Shown: positions 1 to 9,648 of the stretch, piece after piece
How positions within the stretch are numbered: the first letter of the stretch is position 1
Layout of the letters: every line of letters begins with the position of its first letter
NCBI GenBank assembly: GCA_937888355.1
Contig: CALAPX010000129.1
Location: 1 to 49,169 of the forward strand
Source of the DNA: an uncultured Spartobacteria bacterium
GTDB lineage: Bacteria > Verrucomicrobiota > Verrucomicrobiia > Chthoniobacterales > Terrimicrobiaceae
DNA: 49,169 nucleotides
Reading direction: 5' to 3'
The notes under the pieces: generated by a model
Seen by the model: only the letters and a program-made list of their open reading frames with translations
Databases searched by the model: none
Told to the model about the DNA's origin: nothing
Made by a program: the position numbers and the translations under genes

Positions 1-88
1 GAAAAAAGCCGCCGATAAAAAGCCTGCTGTTAAAAAAGCAGTAGCCAAACCGGCCGCCAAGAAAGCCGCGCCGAAAAAGAAAAAATAA
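1..88 (+). CDS. C-terminal tail of a Lys/Ala/Pro-rich protein (partial)
   Basis: An open frame enters from the left edge (codons in phase from base 2) and ends at TAA 86-88. It encodes 28 residues made almost only of Lys, Ala, Pro and Val, with KKA and PKK units. Such tails occur on bacterial histone H1-like proteins, on HU proteins with basic extensions and on some topoisomerase I proteins, so the parent gene cannot be named. Such a basic tail is not expected on IlvB, so the gene before ilvN is probably not the acetolactate synthase large subunit. A terminator follows 29 bases later. Confidence 0.6.
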   Translation, partial: KKAADKKPAVKKAVAKPAAKKAAPKKKK

Positions 89-117
89 GCCCCCCTGTTA
101 GCGAACAGGTTTGAACT

Positions 118-157
118 AAATTGGGAGAAGCCGGAAGGCTTCTCCCAATTTGTTTTT
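118..157 (+). terminator. Rho-independent terminator after the Lys-rich gene
   Basis: A perfect 12-base inverted repeat (121-132 with 137-148, GGAA loop) is followed by a T-rich run (TTTGTTTTT, 149-157). The AAA at 118-120 can extend the stem by pairing with the first Ts. This is the clearest intrinsic terminator in the window. It separates the upstream gene from ilvN. Confidence 0.9.
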
Positions 158-209
158 ACACCCACCTCCCATTATTTCGTTCGCATATGTTCTTCGTTTC
201 ATCGCCAAC

Positions 210-244
210 AACAGGGAAAGGATTGACGGACTCCCTGCCCTGTT
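210..244 (+). promoter_or_regulatory. Two competing hairpins in the ilvN leader
   Basis: The arm AACAGGGA (210-217) can pair either with TCCCTG (232-237) or with CCCTGTT (238-244), because the 3' side carries CCCTG twice in a row. The two stems exclude each other. The element lies 28-62 bases upstream of the ilvN start. Alternative stems in a branched-chain amino acid leader suggest attenuation-like control, but no leader peptide rich in Ile, Leu or Val was seen, so this is inference. Confidence 0.25.
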
Positions 245-271
245 GCAGTCTCACCGTCCTTTTTGATCCTC

Positions 272-748
272 ATGCGTCATACCATTTCAATCCTCGTGGA
301 GAATAAATTCGGCGTGCTGACCCGTGTCGCGGGCATGTTCAGCGGCCGTGGATTCAATATCGATTCGCTGAATGTCGGACCCACGCTCGATCCGTCAGCC
401 TCCCGCATGACAATTGTTGTTCGCGGGGACGATGCCGTTTTGGAGCAGGTCACCAAGCAACTCGTGAAACTTGTCGACGTAATCGATGTGCAGGATTTCC
501 GAGACGAAGAGTACGTCGACCGCGAACTTGTCCTTCTACGGGTGGCCGCCACTTCAAAGACTCGCGCCGAAGTCATGCAAATATGTGATATTTTCCGAGC
601 CAAGATTATCGATGTTCAACCCTCAAAGCTGGCTATTGAAATCACCGGAACGGAAGCCAAGATCCGTAAATTTTTAAGCCTTATGGAAACATTCGGCGTC
701 AGCGAACTCACTCGCACCGGGAAGGTAGCCCTCGCTCGCGCCAATTGA
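272..748 (+). CDS. ilvN: Acetolactate synthase small (regulatory) subunit
   Basis: This 158-residue protein matches the regulatory subunit of acetohydroxyacid synthase, which binds valine and stimulates the catalytic IlvB subunit in Ile/Val/Leu synthesis. The N-terminal ACT domain (about residues 1-75) starts with the strand HTISILVENKFGVLTRVAG and the following GRGFNIDSLNVGPT segment, both typical. The C-terminal half carries the conserved RELVLLRV stretch. The ATG at 272 fits the family; a TTG three codons upstream is less likely. ilvC follows after 40 bases. The usual partner ilvB is not directly upstream, so the catalytic subunit must be elsewhere. Confidence 0.95.
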   Translation: MRHTISILVENKFGVLTRVAGMFSGRGFNIDSLNVGPTLDPSASRMTIVVRGDDAVLEQVTKQLVKLVDVIDVQDFRDEEYVDRELVLLRVAATSKTRAEVMQICDIFRAKIIDVQPSKLAIEITGTEAKIRKFLSLMETFGVSELTRTGKVALARAN

Positions 749-773
749 TTCTTGCCTAGTTTCTCATACCTAA

Positions 774-1820
<1,047 letters not shown>

Positions 1821-1841
1821 GATTCCTTTCGTCCCCAGCAC

Positions 1842-2792
<951 letters not shown>

Positions 2793-2851
2793 GCATTGAC
2801 GCGCTGCAGGTATGTGCCATGGTCGGTTTCCATTAAACTCAACCTCCATCC

Positions 2852-3496
2852 ATGAAACCCTATTCCACCCTAGGAACTCCCATTGCCGTCATTTTTTTGA
2901 TTGCTGCATTTACCGCGATTGTCTGTGCCGAAGACACCTCGACCTACAAGATCAATAAAATTGAGCCTGCCTTCCTTGATAGTCCTGAAATCTCCGCTAG
3001 TAACTACCGGAAGCAAGTAAAGACCAAAGCGAAGTGGTTGGAAGTCGATCTCTCACTCGAACGTGTTGACCGCGACGAGAAGTCTTTTTCCGGAGATGTG
3101 GTGATTAATTACTACATTCTATTGAATAATGCGAAACACCAAACTGATGGGAAGCCGGTCTTGCTAACGGGTTCGATTACTCTCAGCGATATCCCTGTTG
3201 GCCGACAATTGCATGCAGCGGCATTTGTGAGTCCGCAAGCTCTGCTCAAATTATTTGGCGGAAAAATTCCCGCAACCCTTTCTCAAGCAATAACCGACCT
3301 TGGAATCACCATCACGGCAAATGATCAATTAGCTTCTATTGACACACTGAAAGGAACGGTGGTTGGAGAGAAGGGTTGGTGGGACTCTGGAGCCGATGAG
3401 ATGACAAACGTCACTGGCCTAGTTCTACAAAAAGAGAAAACGCCATTTGCCAACCTCTCTTGGGACTACTACCTGCCCGCCAAAATTTCGCCTTAG
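2852..3496 (+). CDS. Exported Amuc_1102-like protein of the secretin operon
   Basis: This 214-residue protein starts with a signal peptide: a hydrophobic core at about residues 10-24 and a likely cleavage after IVCA. The mature part looks beta-rich, with a WLEVDLSLER strand near residue 65, a YYILLN strand, and a WWDSGADE motif near residue 175. It has no enzyme motif. By position (first in the operon, just before pilM), size and export signal it corresponds to Amuc_1102 of Akkermansia muciniphila. That match is from memory of the locus and was not aligned. The gap to pilM is 17 bases. It is probably a periplasmic or surface part of the machine; its role is unknown. Confidence 0.75.
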   Translation: MKPYSTLGTPIAVIFLIAAFTAIVCAEDTSTYKINKIEPAFLDSPEISASNYRKQVKTKAKWLEVDLSLERVDRDEKSFSGDVVINYYILLNNAKHQTDGKPVLLTGSITLSDIPVGRQLHAAAFVSPQALLKLFGGKIPATLSQAITDLGITITANDQLASIDTLKGTVVGEKGWWDSGADEMTNVTGLVLQKEKTPFANLSWDYYLPAKISP

Positions 3497-3513
3497 CTAT
3501 TTTCTCTCAGTTC

Positions 3514-5262
3514 ATGGCCAAGCCGTCACACATTCTTACTCTTAACCTAGGCATGCAAACTGTCAGCATGGCCGAGTTTGAGGCTTTGCCTGGAGATGGC
3601 TTGAGACTTATTGGGTTCCAGGAAGCTGAAATGATTTTGGATCCCGGGGCCGATGCCACCCGACCGGATCAATTGAAGTCATTGATCCAAGAGATGCTCG
3701 CCTCGTTGTCTCCAAAGTCATCGATTCCCATTTACGCATGCCTTCCCTCGCAATCAGTTTTCTCCCGCTTCGTGCAACTGCCCGGGGAAACAGCCGAGGA
3801 TGTCGAATCAATCATTCCCTTTGAGGCCCAACAAAACGTCCCCTACCCCATCGACGAAGTTGTTTGGGACCATCAACTCATGGGGCAGAAGCAAGGAGAT
3901 ACATGGGATGTGGGCTTGGTTGCAATCAAGGCAGACCAACTGGATGACCTTGTAGCCGCCATCAAGCAAGGTGGACTGCAAGTGCAGGCGCTGGATTTGG
4001 CTCCCATGGCCCTCTATAACGCGCTTCGCTACAACCAGCCCGACCTCCCCGGTTGCACACTTGTGATTGATATCGGCGCACGTTCTACAAACCTTGTTTT
4101 TTCCGAAGGAGACCGTGTGTTTTGCCGCAACATTCCGATCGCCGGCTTTACCATTACTGCTGCAATTGCCAAAGAGTTCGAGCAGGATCTTGTTCTGGCC
4201 GAAAAACTCAAAATCGAAAAGGGCCAAGTCGGCCTCGGGGGCGCTTATGCTGAGCCAGCTGATCCCACCGAAGCGCGCATAGCCAAAGTTGTTCGCAATA
4301 CTCTCACGCGACTCCATGCGGAAATTTCGCGATCGATCAACTTTTATAGGACTAACCACAACGGAAACGCCCCCGTCCGCGTCTTTTTAGCTGGCGGCAC
4401 CGCCAAACTTCCCTTCGCCACGGATTTCTTCTCCGAGAAACTCAAAGCGCCTGTGGAGTTCTTCAACCCACTCCAAAATGTCGAAATCCAACCCGGTTCC
4501 ATTCCCGGAGCCACAGCAGCTTGCGCCTCCGGGATTGGGGAACTAGTCGGTTTGGCCCTGAGATCCCTCAAGGACTGCCCTGTTGAGCTTAACCTCACCC
4601 CTCCCTCTGTGGTCAAAGCGATCGACCTCAAGCGTCGTATTCCCTCATTCGCTCTGGCGGCTGTACTCTTAATTTTTTCTTCCGCCCTATGGTTTGGCTA
4701 CTTTGCTACCCGCGAACGATCCATTCGGCACAAATTCAACACGATAGAGAAGGAGACCGCCTCACTGAAGAATCTTTCTGCAGACATAGAACAGGCGTTG
4801 GATAAGCAAAAAAAACTCGAAGCCAATGCTCTTCCATTTCTCTCCGCTGTTGCCGAGCGTACTATTTGGCCGGATCTACTTGAAGAACTGGGCGCTAAGA
4901 TGCCTTCTCGTTTTCTCTGGATCACCAAACTCAGCCCAATCGAAGGGACGCTTCCAGGCGCTGCACGGCCTGTTGCTCAAAAAAAATCAGTAGACCGCCG
5001 CGAACAGAAACCCCCAATTCCCGTCCTGCAGCCGGCCATTGTGGCGCTTCATGTCGAGGGGCTGTATTTGGACAATCCCCCTAATAAGGAAGCGGCTGGT
5101 ATTGTTGATGAATTTGTTAATCGCCTAGATGCCTCCACCCTCTTTGACACCTCTGGCGATCGCACCCAAATTATCACCCAGCGCACCACACCCACCGGCG
5201 AAACATGGGCTTATGGCTTCACTCTACGATTGCCATTAAAAACCCCTATCCCCCTCCCATGA
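3514..5262 (+). CDS. pilM: PilM-PilN fusion protein (Amuc_1101-like)
   Basis: The 582-residue protein starts at ATG 3514; an upstream in-frame start would overlap the previous gene. Residues 1 to about 350 form an actin-like PilM domain, with an N-terminal HILTLNLG strand, the PilM segment IIPFEAQQNVPYPIDEVVWD, the phosphate-binding VIDIGARSTNLVF and a later VFLAGGTAKLP. After a linker a single membrane helix (about 390-410) is followed by a coiled-coil-like stretch and a globular end, the layout of PilN. Pilus systems usually encode PilM and PilN separately, so this is a natural fusion tying the cytoplasmic ring to the inner membrane. Its stop overlaps the next start (ATGA). Confidence 0.88.
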   Translation: MAKPSHILTLNLGMQTVSMAEFEALPGDGLRLIGFQEAEMILDPGADATRPDQLKSLIQEMLASLSPKSSIPIYACLPSQSVFSRFVQLPGETAEDVESIIPFEAQQNVPYPIDEVVWDHQLMGQKQGDTWDVGLVAIKADQLDDLVAAIKQGGLQVQALDLAPMALYNALRYNQPDLPGCTLVIDIGARSTNLVFSEGDRVFCRNIPIAGFTITAAIAKEFEQDLVLAEKLKIEKGQVGLGGAYAEPADPTEARIAKVVRNTLTRLHAEISRSINFYRTNHNGNAPVRVFLAGGTAKLPFATDFFSEKLKAPVEFFNPLQNVEIQPGSIPGATAACASGIGELVGLALRSLKDCPVELNLTPPSVVKAIDLKRRIPSFALAAVLLIFSSALWFGYFATRERSIRHKFNTIEKETASLKNLSADIEQALDKQKKLEANALPFLSAVAERTIWPDLLEELGAKMPSRFLWITKLSPIEGTLPGAARPVAQKKSVDRREQKPPIPVLQPAIVALHVEGLYLDNPPNKEAAGIVDEFVNRLDASTLFDTSGDRTQIITQRTTPTGETWAYGFTLRLPLKTPIPLP

Positions 5263-6164
5263 ATTGGCTTAAAGACAACAAATTCCTCGTTGCCGCCGGT
5301 GTAGCTGTATTGATAGCCGTTGTATCGCTTGCCTTTTTTGCCGGAGTTGCGGCTCATTCGCATGATGAGGCTCTTGCCACTTACAATGCTGAAGTCCAAC
5401 AACTGGATGCCCTGAAAAAGCAAATTCCCTACCCAAGCAAGGGCAATTTGAAAGCTATTAATAAACAATCGGCATCATACAACGACGCCTTCAGCGTCCT
5501 TCAATCCACCTTAACCGACTTGGATGCGCCTGTGGACAACACCATCACCCCACAGGTTTTTCAAGATGAACTCCGCAAATCGGTGGATTCACTGGTCTCA
5601 AAAGCAAATAAAAACACCGTCGCCCTTCCAGAGACTTTCTATTTGGGTTTCGATGAGTTTCGCACACGCCTTCCCTCTAAAGATGAAGCCGTTACACTCA
5701 ACCCTGAATTCAAGGTTCTTAATACACTTTTAAATCAACTGGTCGACCTTAAGTTGCTCAGCATCGACTCACTATTGCGTCTTCCTCAACCCCCATCACC
5801 TGAGGGTGATAATTCCTCGATTTTGAAGAGACGGTTCAGCATTTCCTTCACCGCGCCACAGGACAAATTGATTGCGGCTTTCAATGAGGTCTCCAACTCA
5901 AAATATTTCCTCATCATTCGCTCAGCCTCATTTGAAAACTCGAATCCAGATCCCCCACAGAAGATATTTTCCGATAAAATAATGCAACCGGCCACTCCTC
6001 CAAGGCCCCTGCGCCCAATACAACAGATCAATCAAAAAGATGCGGTTGATACCCACCTCCATGTTGTTGTCGGTAATGAGATTGTTACTTCTACGCTCCT
6101 TGTCGAAATTCCAACCTTCCCAGAGCTAGCCAAGGAATCCACAACCTTCAAGCCTAAGCCATGA
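5259..6164 (+). CDS. Amuc_1100-like PilO-type inner-membrane protein
   Basis: This 301-residue protein has a short cytoplasmic start (MNWLKDNKF), one membrane helix (about residues 10-30), a coiled-coil-like region and a periplasmic alpha/beta domain. From memory it resembles Akkermansia Amuc_1100 in several places: the W-x-x-DNK start, the TPQVFQDELRKSVDSLVSKA helix, the YLGFDEF segment and the LNTLLNQLVDL helix. Amuc_1100 is reported to act on host TLR2 and is thought to belong to a pilus-like complex. A Pro-rich linker precedes the C-terminal strand. The start follows the ATGA overlap with pilM; a longer in-frame start at 5205 is less likely. Confidence 0.85.
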   Translation: MNWLKDNKFLVAAGVAVLIAVVSLAFFAGVAAHSHDEALATYNAEVQQLDALKKQIPYPSKGNLKAINKQSASYNDAFSVLQSTLTDLDAPVDNTITPQVFQDELRKSVDSLVSKANKNTVALPETFYLGFDEFRTRLPSKDEAVTLNPEFKVLNTLLNQLVDLKLLSIDSLLRLPQPPSPEGDNSSILKRRFSISFTAPQDKLIAAFNEVSNSKYFLIIRSASFENSNPDPPQKIFSDKIMQPATPPRPLRPIQQINQKDAVDTHLHVVVGNEIVTSTLLVEIPTFPELAKESTTFKPKP

Positions 6165-7132
6165 TGGATTGGATCAAAAAGCACTACGATCTCTCGGTTC
6201 TCGCTATTGCATTATTCATGTTGGTTGCAAGTACGGGCCTTGTCTTTTGGACTGCTAAATCATCGGATCAAGAATTATTGGAACCCGCATCCATTCCCGC
6301 GAATGATGAAATCCCCGATTTTAATGTCTCGTCTGTTTCTAGTGCGCAGCAAAAGGCATCACATCCCACCAAATGGATTTACTCCGGCAACGATTCCTCC
6401 CGAGCCTCTCTTCTTGTCTCCCGAGCCTATCTGCTGAAAGACGGTAAGCTTTTCGATCCAATTGAGGGAAATGAAAACCTTCACCATCCCATCACCAACG
6501 CTTGGTTGATTCAGCACGGGTTGGACTATACCGCCAAAGACATCAAATCCAGAGATTCTGATGGTGATGGATTCTCAAACCTTGAGGAATTCCTCGCCGG
6601 AAAAAGCCCCGTTGATCGCACATCAAAGCCGGCTGCTTATAATAAGCTAAAGCTCATCGCCTTTAAATCCCTGCCCTTCCGCATCATTTTTAAAGGCGAC
6701 CCCTCTGGTTCCGCCAAAGAATTTCAGCTCAACTTTCTCGAACTCCAAGGAGCCGCACGCACGCAGTATAAAAAGCTAAATGACGTCATCGAAGGTGCCC
6801 CCTATAAAATCGGGCGTTACGAGGAAAAAAAATCTATTGATGCTCGAGGCATTCCTGTGGATGCATCAGAATTGACGTTGGAAAATATCGAAAATGGCCA
6901 CACCATTATTCTAGTGAAGGACAAACAAACGGATGACCCACGATCCGAGGGGACATTTTTGAATCAAATCACAGCTGAGACCTTTATCCAAAAAAAGGGT
7001 GAGACTTTCCTACTGAAGCCCGACCAGATCGAATTCAAAATCATTGACATCAACCCCGACTCCGCGCAGATACAGGACACTAAAACTGGGCAAACTTATC
7101 GGATTACCAAGGATTCTAAAAACCCCCAATGA
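6161..7132 (+). CDS. Amuc_1099-like periplasmic protein with a TSP3-type calcium loop
   Basis: This 323-residue protein has an N-terminal membrane anchor (about residues 9-31) and a periplasmic body. Around residues 130-145 it holds DSDGDGFSNLEEF, a full DxDxDGxxxxxE loop followed by LAGKSPVD. That is the pattern of bacterial thrombospondin type 3 repeats and EF-like calcium loops. The C-terminal part contains beta-rich segments ending in DPDSAQIQDT-like sequence and resembles periplasmic adaptor domains of the PilP type, but I cannot show homology by eye. It lies at the Amuc_1099 position and overlaps both neighbours by 4 bases. It probably links the inner-membrane complex to the secretin. 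Confidence 0.75.
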   Translation: MMDWIKKHYDLSVLAIALFMLVASTGLVFWTAKSSDQELLEPASIPANDEIPDFNVSSVSSAQQKASHPTKWIYSGNDSSRASLLVSRAYLLKDGKLFDPIEGNENLHHPITNAWLIQHGLDYTAKDIKSRDSDGDGFSNLEEFLAGKSPVDRTSKPAAYNKLKLIAFKSLPFRIIFKGDPSGSAKEFQLNFLELQGAARTQYKKLNDVIEGAPYKIGRYEEKKSIDARGIPVDASELTLENIENGHTIILVKDKQTDDPRSEGTFLNQITAETFIQKKGETFLLKPDQIEFKIIDINPDSAQIQDTKTGQTYRITKDSKNPQ

Positions 7133-9648
7133 GATTTTCTTCCCGTTTCTTTATGTTTTGCTTGATAGGGATTGTTGTTATTGTCGGACTGCCTGTTGTA
7201 TCCGCGCAATATCCTGGCGTCCAAGGCGCTGTAGAACGCCAGATTCAAGAACTTGAACAGAAGAAGCTCTACTCAGCTGCGTTAGTTCAAAAAGGCGATT
7301 TGGCGACTGCCTCAATGGATTACGAAGAGGCTTACTCTTTCTATAAGAGCGCTGTTGACACCTTGCCGCTGGCGGGAGCTGCCTCAGCGGATGTACGCCA
7401 GCAAGCTTTAGAGGGTTTTTGCAAAGCCGCCCACAAACTTGCTCAGCTCCGGGTTTCACAAGGCCGCTACGCGGATGCCAAAACCACTATTGAGGTCATT
7501 CTTGAAGAACGTTATAATCCTAGTTACGGACCAGCACTTTCACTCCGCTCCCAACTTGTCGACCCGAAGGCATTTGTTGATCGCGGCACACTGACTCCTC
7601 AACATGTCGCGCGAACGGAGGAGGTGAAGCGCCTTCTTCAAGAGGCTAAGGGCTTCGAGGCTTCTGGTCGATTCGATCTTGCCTTTAAGCGCTGTGAGCA
7701 AGCGCTCAACCTCGATAAATACAATATCGCCGCCAGGCGTTTCATGGAAAAAATAAACGTGGCAAGATCAACCTATGCCACAGCAGCCTACAATGAAACA
7801 CGCACCGCCGTCCTTGCAGAAGTTTCAAAAGCATGGGAGCTCCCTGTAACAAAATTCACTGATGCGCCTACGTCCCTCATCGAGCAACCAGAAATAGCCG
7901 GGCGCACGACACAAGGGATCCACGAAAAACTCGATGCCATTATTATCCCATCAATTGAGTTTAATGACGCTTCGCTCCGCGTGGCGCTAGACAACCTGTG
8001 CCGTCGAGCTGCTGAACTCGATACTATTGAGCCAGACCCAGCGAAAAAAGGGATTAATATTCTCGTTAAGAAATCTCCAGGTGAAACCGACTACCCAATC
8101 ACCTTTGACGCCACAAATCTCCCGCTTCGTGCGGTATTAGATTACATCGCGAGTTCCGCTGGCATGAAGGTTAAAGTCGACCCACATGCAGTCGTGTTCG
8201 TACCCATGTCCGAAAATACGGACATTCTTTTAACAAAAGAATACAAGGTCCCACCCAGCTTTATGCAAGGAGCCCCTTCCGGAGCCAGCCAGCCTTCGAT
8301 TGGCTTGTCCTCCGCATCCCAGCCTGCGATCGAAGCCCGATCATTCAATGCCAAGAATTTCCTTGAATCGCAGGGGATCACTTTTCCAGAGGGCGCAAGC
8401 GCTAACTACCTTCCAAGCTCAAGCCGACTGATTGTGAAAAACACAATATCTAGTCTAGAGAGCGTGGATGCCCTTGTGGAGGCATCAATTGCTGAGCGTC
8501 CAACCCAAGTCGAGATTGAAACTAAATTCCTCGAAGTGACACAAAACAATCTTAATGAACTAGGATTCGATTGGCTTCTCGGCCAGTTTTCACTCCCTGC
8601 TGGCTCTGGAATTTATGGTGGTGGTGGTACCGAAGGGTTCGCTCGCACCATCTCCGCCCCTTCATATCCGATGATCAACCCAGCCACCGGTCTTCCAGTT
8701 GGAGCCTCTTCTGGGACCTCAGGCCCAATCACTGCAGGGAACCGCAGCGGAGCTGGAAGCCGCTTTGGCACAGCTATTCAACTCAACGCAGTTGACGCCC
8801 TTCTACTAGGGGGGGCAGGGCTATCTGGCGCCGCTCCTGGCATCCTGTCTCTCGCCGGTGTCTTTACCAACCCACAATTCCAAGTTGTGCTCAGGGCTCT
8901 CAGCCAGAGCAAAGGAATCGATCTAGTTAGTGCCCCTAAAGTTACTACCAAAAGTGGGATGAATGCGAAAATCGAAATCGTTCGAGAGTTTAGATATCCT
9001 ACTAATTTTGATCCGCCTCAACTATCAAAAAGTCAAGGCACCACCTACTCTCCAGTAGTTCCCAACACACCTTCTTCGTGGGATGTAAAAAATACCGGCA
9101 TTACCTTGGAAGTTGTTCCTACAGTAGGCCCCGATCTTTACACGATTGACCTTCAATTGGTTCCAAGAGTAATTGAGTTTGATGGGTTTATAAATTACGG
9201 AAGCCCAATTTACGCCACTGTGGAAAATGCTACTGGTGCGCTTGATCTTATAGGAATTGCTCGCCCTTCCTTCACTTTTGAAGCTACCTCAAATAATATA
9301 AACATGCCCGTGTTTTCAACCCGTGAGGTTGAAACCACGGTTTCTGTCTATGATGGAGAAACTGTTGTGATGGGTGGCCTCATGCGTGAAGATGTTCAAA
9401 AAGTTCAAGATAAGGTCCCTATTCTGGGCGACATCCCCCTCGCTGGGCGGCTTTTTCGCTCAAATGTAGATCAACACGTGAAACGCAATCTAATCATGTT
9501 TGTCACAGCTAGGCTTATGGATCCTGCAGGCCAGCCAATCATGGAGGAACTGGATAACTCTTTAGTATTGAGCCTTGATCCCGATATTGCGGCCCCCATG
9601 GATGACTTGATTCCAGAAGATCCAGACTCCCTCCCACTTTCGCAATGA
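7129..9648 (+). CDS. Outer-membrane secretin, first copy (Amuc_1098-like)
   Basis: The 839-residue protein has a signal peptide ending near VVSAQ (residue 27) and a helical TPR-like region (about 30-220, with YEEAYSFYKSA and FDLAFKRCEQAL). Ring-building N domains (about 270-480) include NLPLRAVLDYIASSAGMKV. The secretin core (about 490-810) opens with VEIETKFLEVTQNNLNELGFDW. The C-terminal end carries the hallmark secretin block VVMGGLMREDVQKVQDKVPILGDIPLAGRLF. Secretins form gated outer-membrane pores for pili or type II secretion. The TPR region in front of the N domains is unlike classical PilQ or GspD. It overlaps its paralogue by ATGA. Confidence 0.93.
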   Translation: MRFSSRFFMFCLIGIVVIVGLPVVSAQYPGVQGAVERQIQELEQKKLYSAALVQKGDLATASMDYEEAYSFYKSAVDTLPLAGAASADVRQQALEGFCKAAHKLAQLRVSQGRYADAKTTIEVILEERYNPSYGPALSLRSQLVDPKAFVDRGTLTPQHVARTEEVKRLLQEAKGFEASGRFDLAFKRCEQALNLDKYNIAARRFMEKINVARSTYATAAYNETRTAVLAEVSKAWELPVTKFTDAPTSLIEQPEIAGRTTQGIHEKLDAIIIPSIEFNDASLRVALDNLCRRAAELDTIEPDPAKKGINILVKKSPGETDYPITFDATNLPLRAVLDYIASSAGMKVKVDPHAVVFVPMSENTDILLTKEYKVPPSFMQGAPSGASQPSIGLSSASQPAIEARSFNAKNFLESQGITFPEGASANYLPSSSRLIVKNTISSLESVDALVEASIAERPTQVEIETKFLEVTQNNLNELGFDWLLGQFSLPAGSGIYGGGGTEGFARTISAPSYPMINPATGLPVGASSGTSGPITAGNRSGAGSRFGTAIQLNAVDALLLGGAGLSGAAPGILSLAGVFTNPQFQVVLRALSQSKGIDLVSAPKVTTKSGMNAKIEIVREFRYPTNFDPPQLSKSQGTTYSPVVPNTPSSWDVKNTGITLEVVPTVGPDLYTIDLQLVPRVIEFDGFINYGSPIYATVENATGALDLIGIARPSFTFEATSNNINMPVFSTREVETTVSVYDGETVVMGGLMREDVQKVQDKVPILGDIPLAGRLFRSNVDQHVKRNLIMFVTARLMDPAGQPIMEELDNSLVLSLDPDIAAPMDDLIPEDPDSLPLSQ

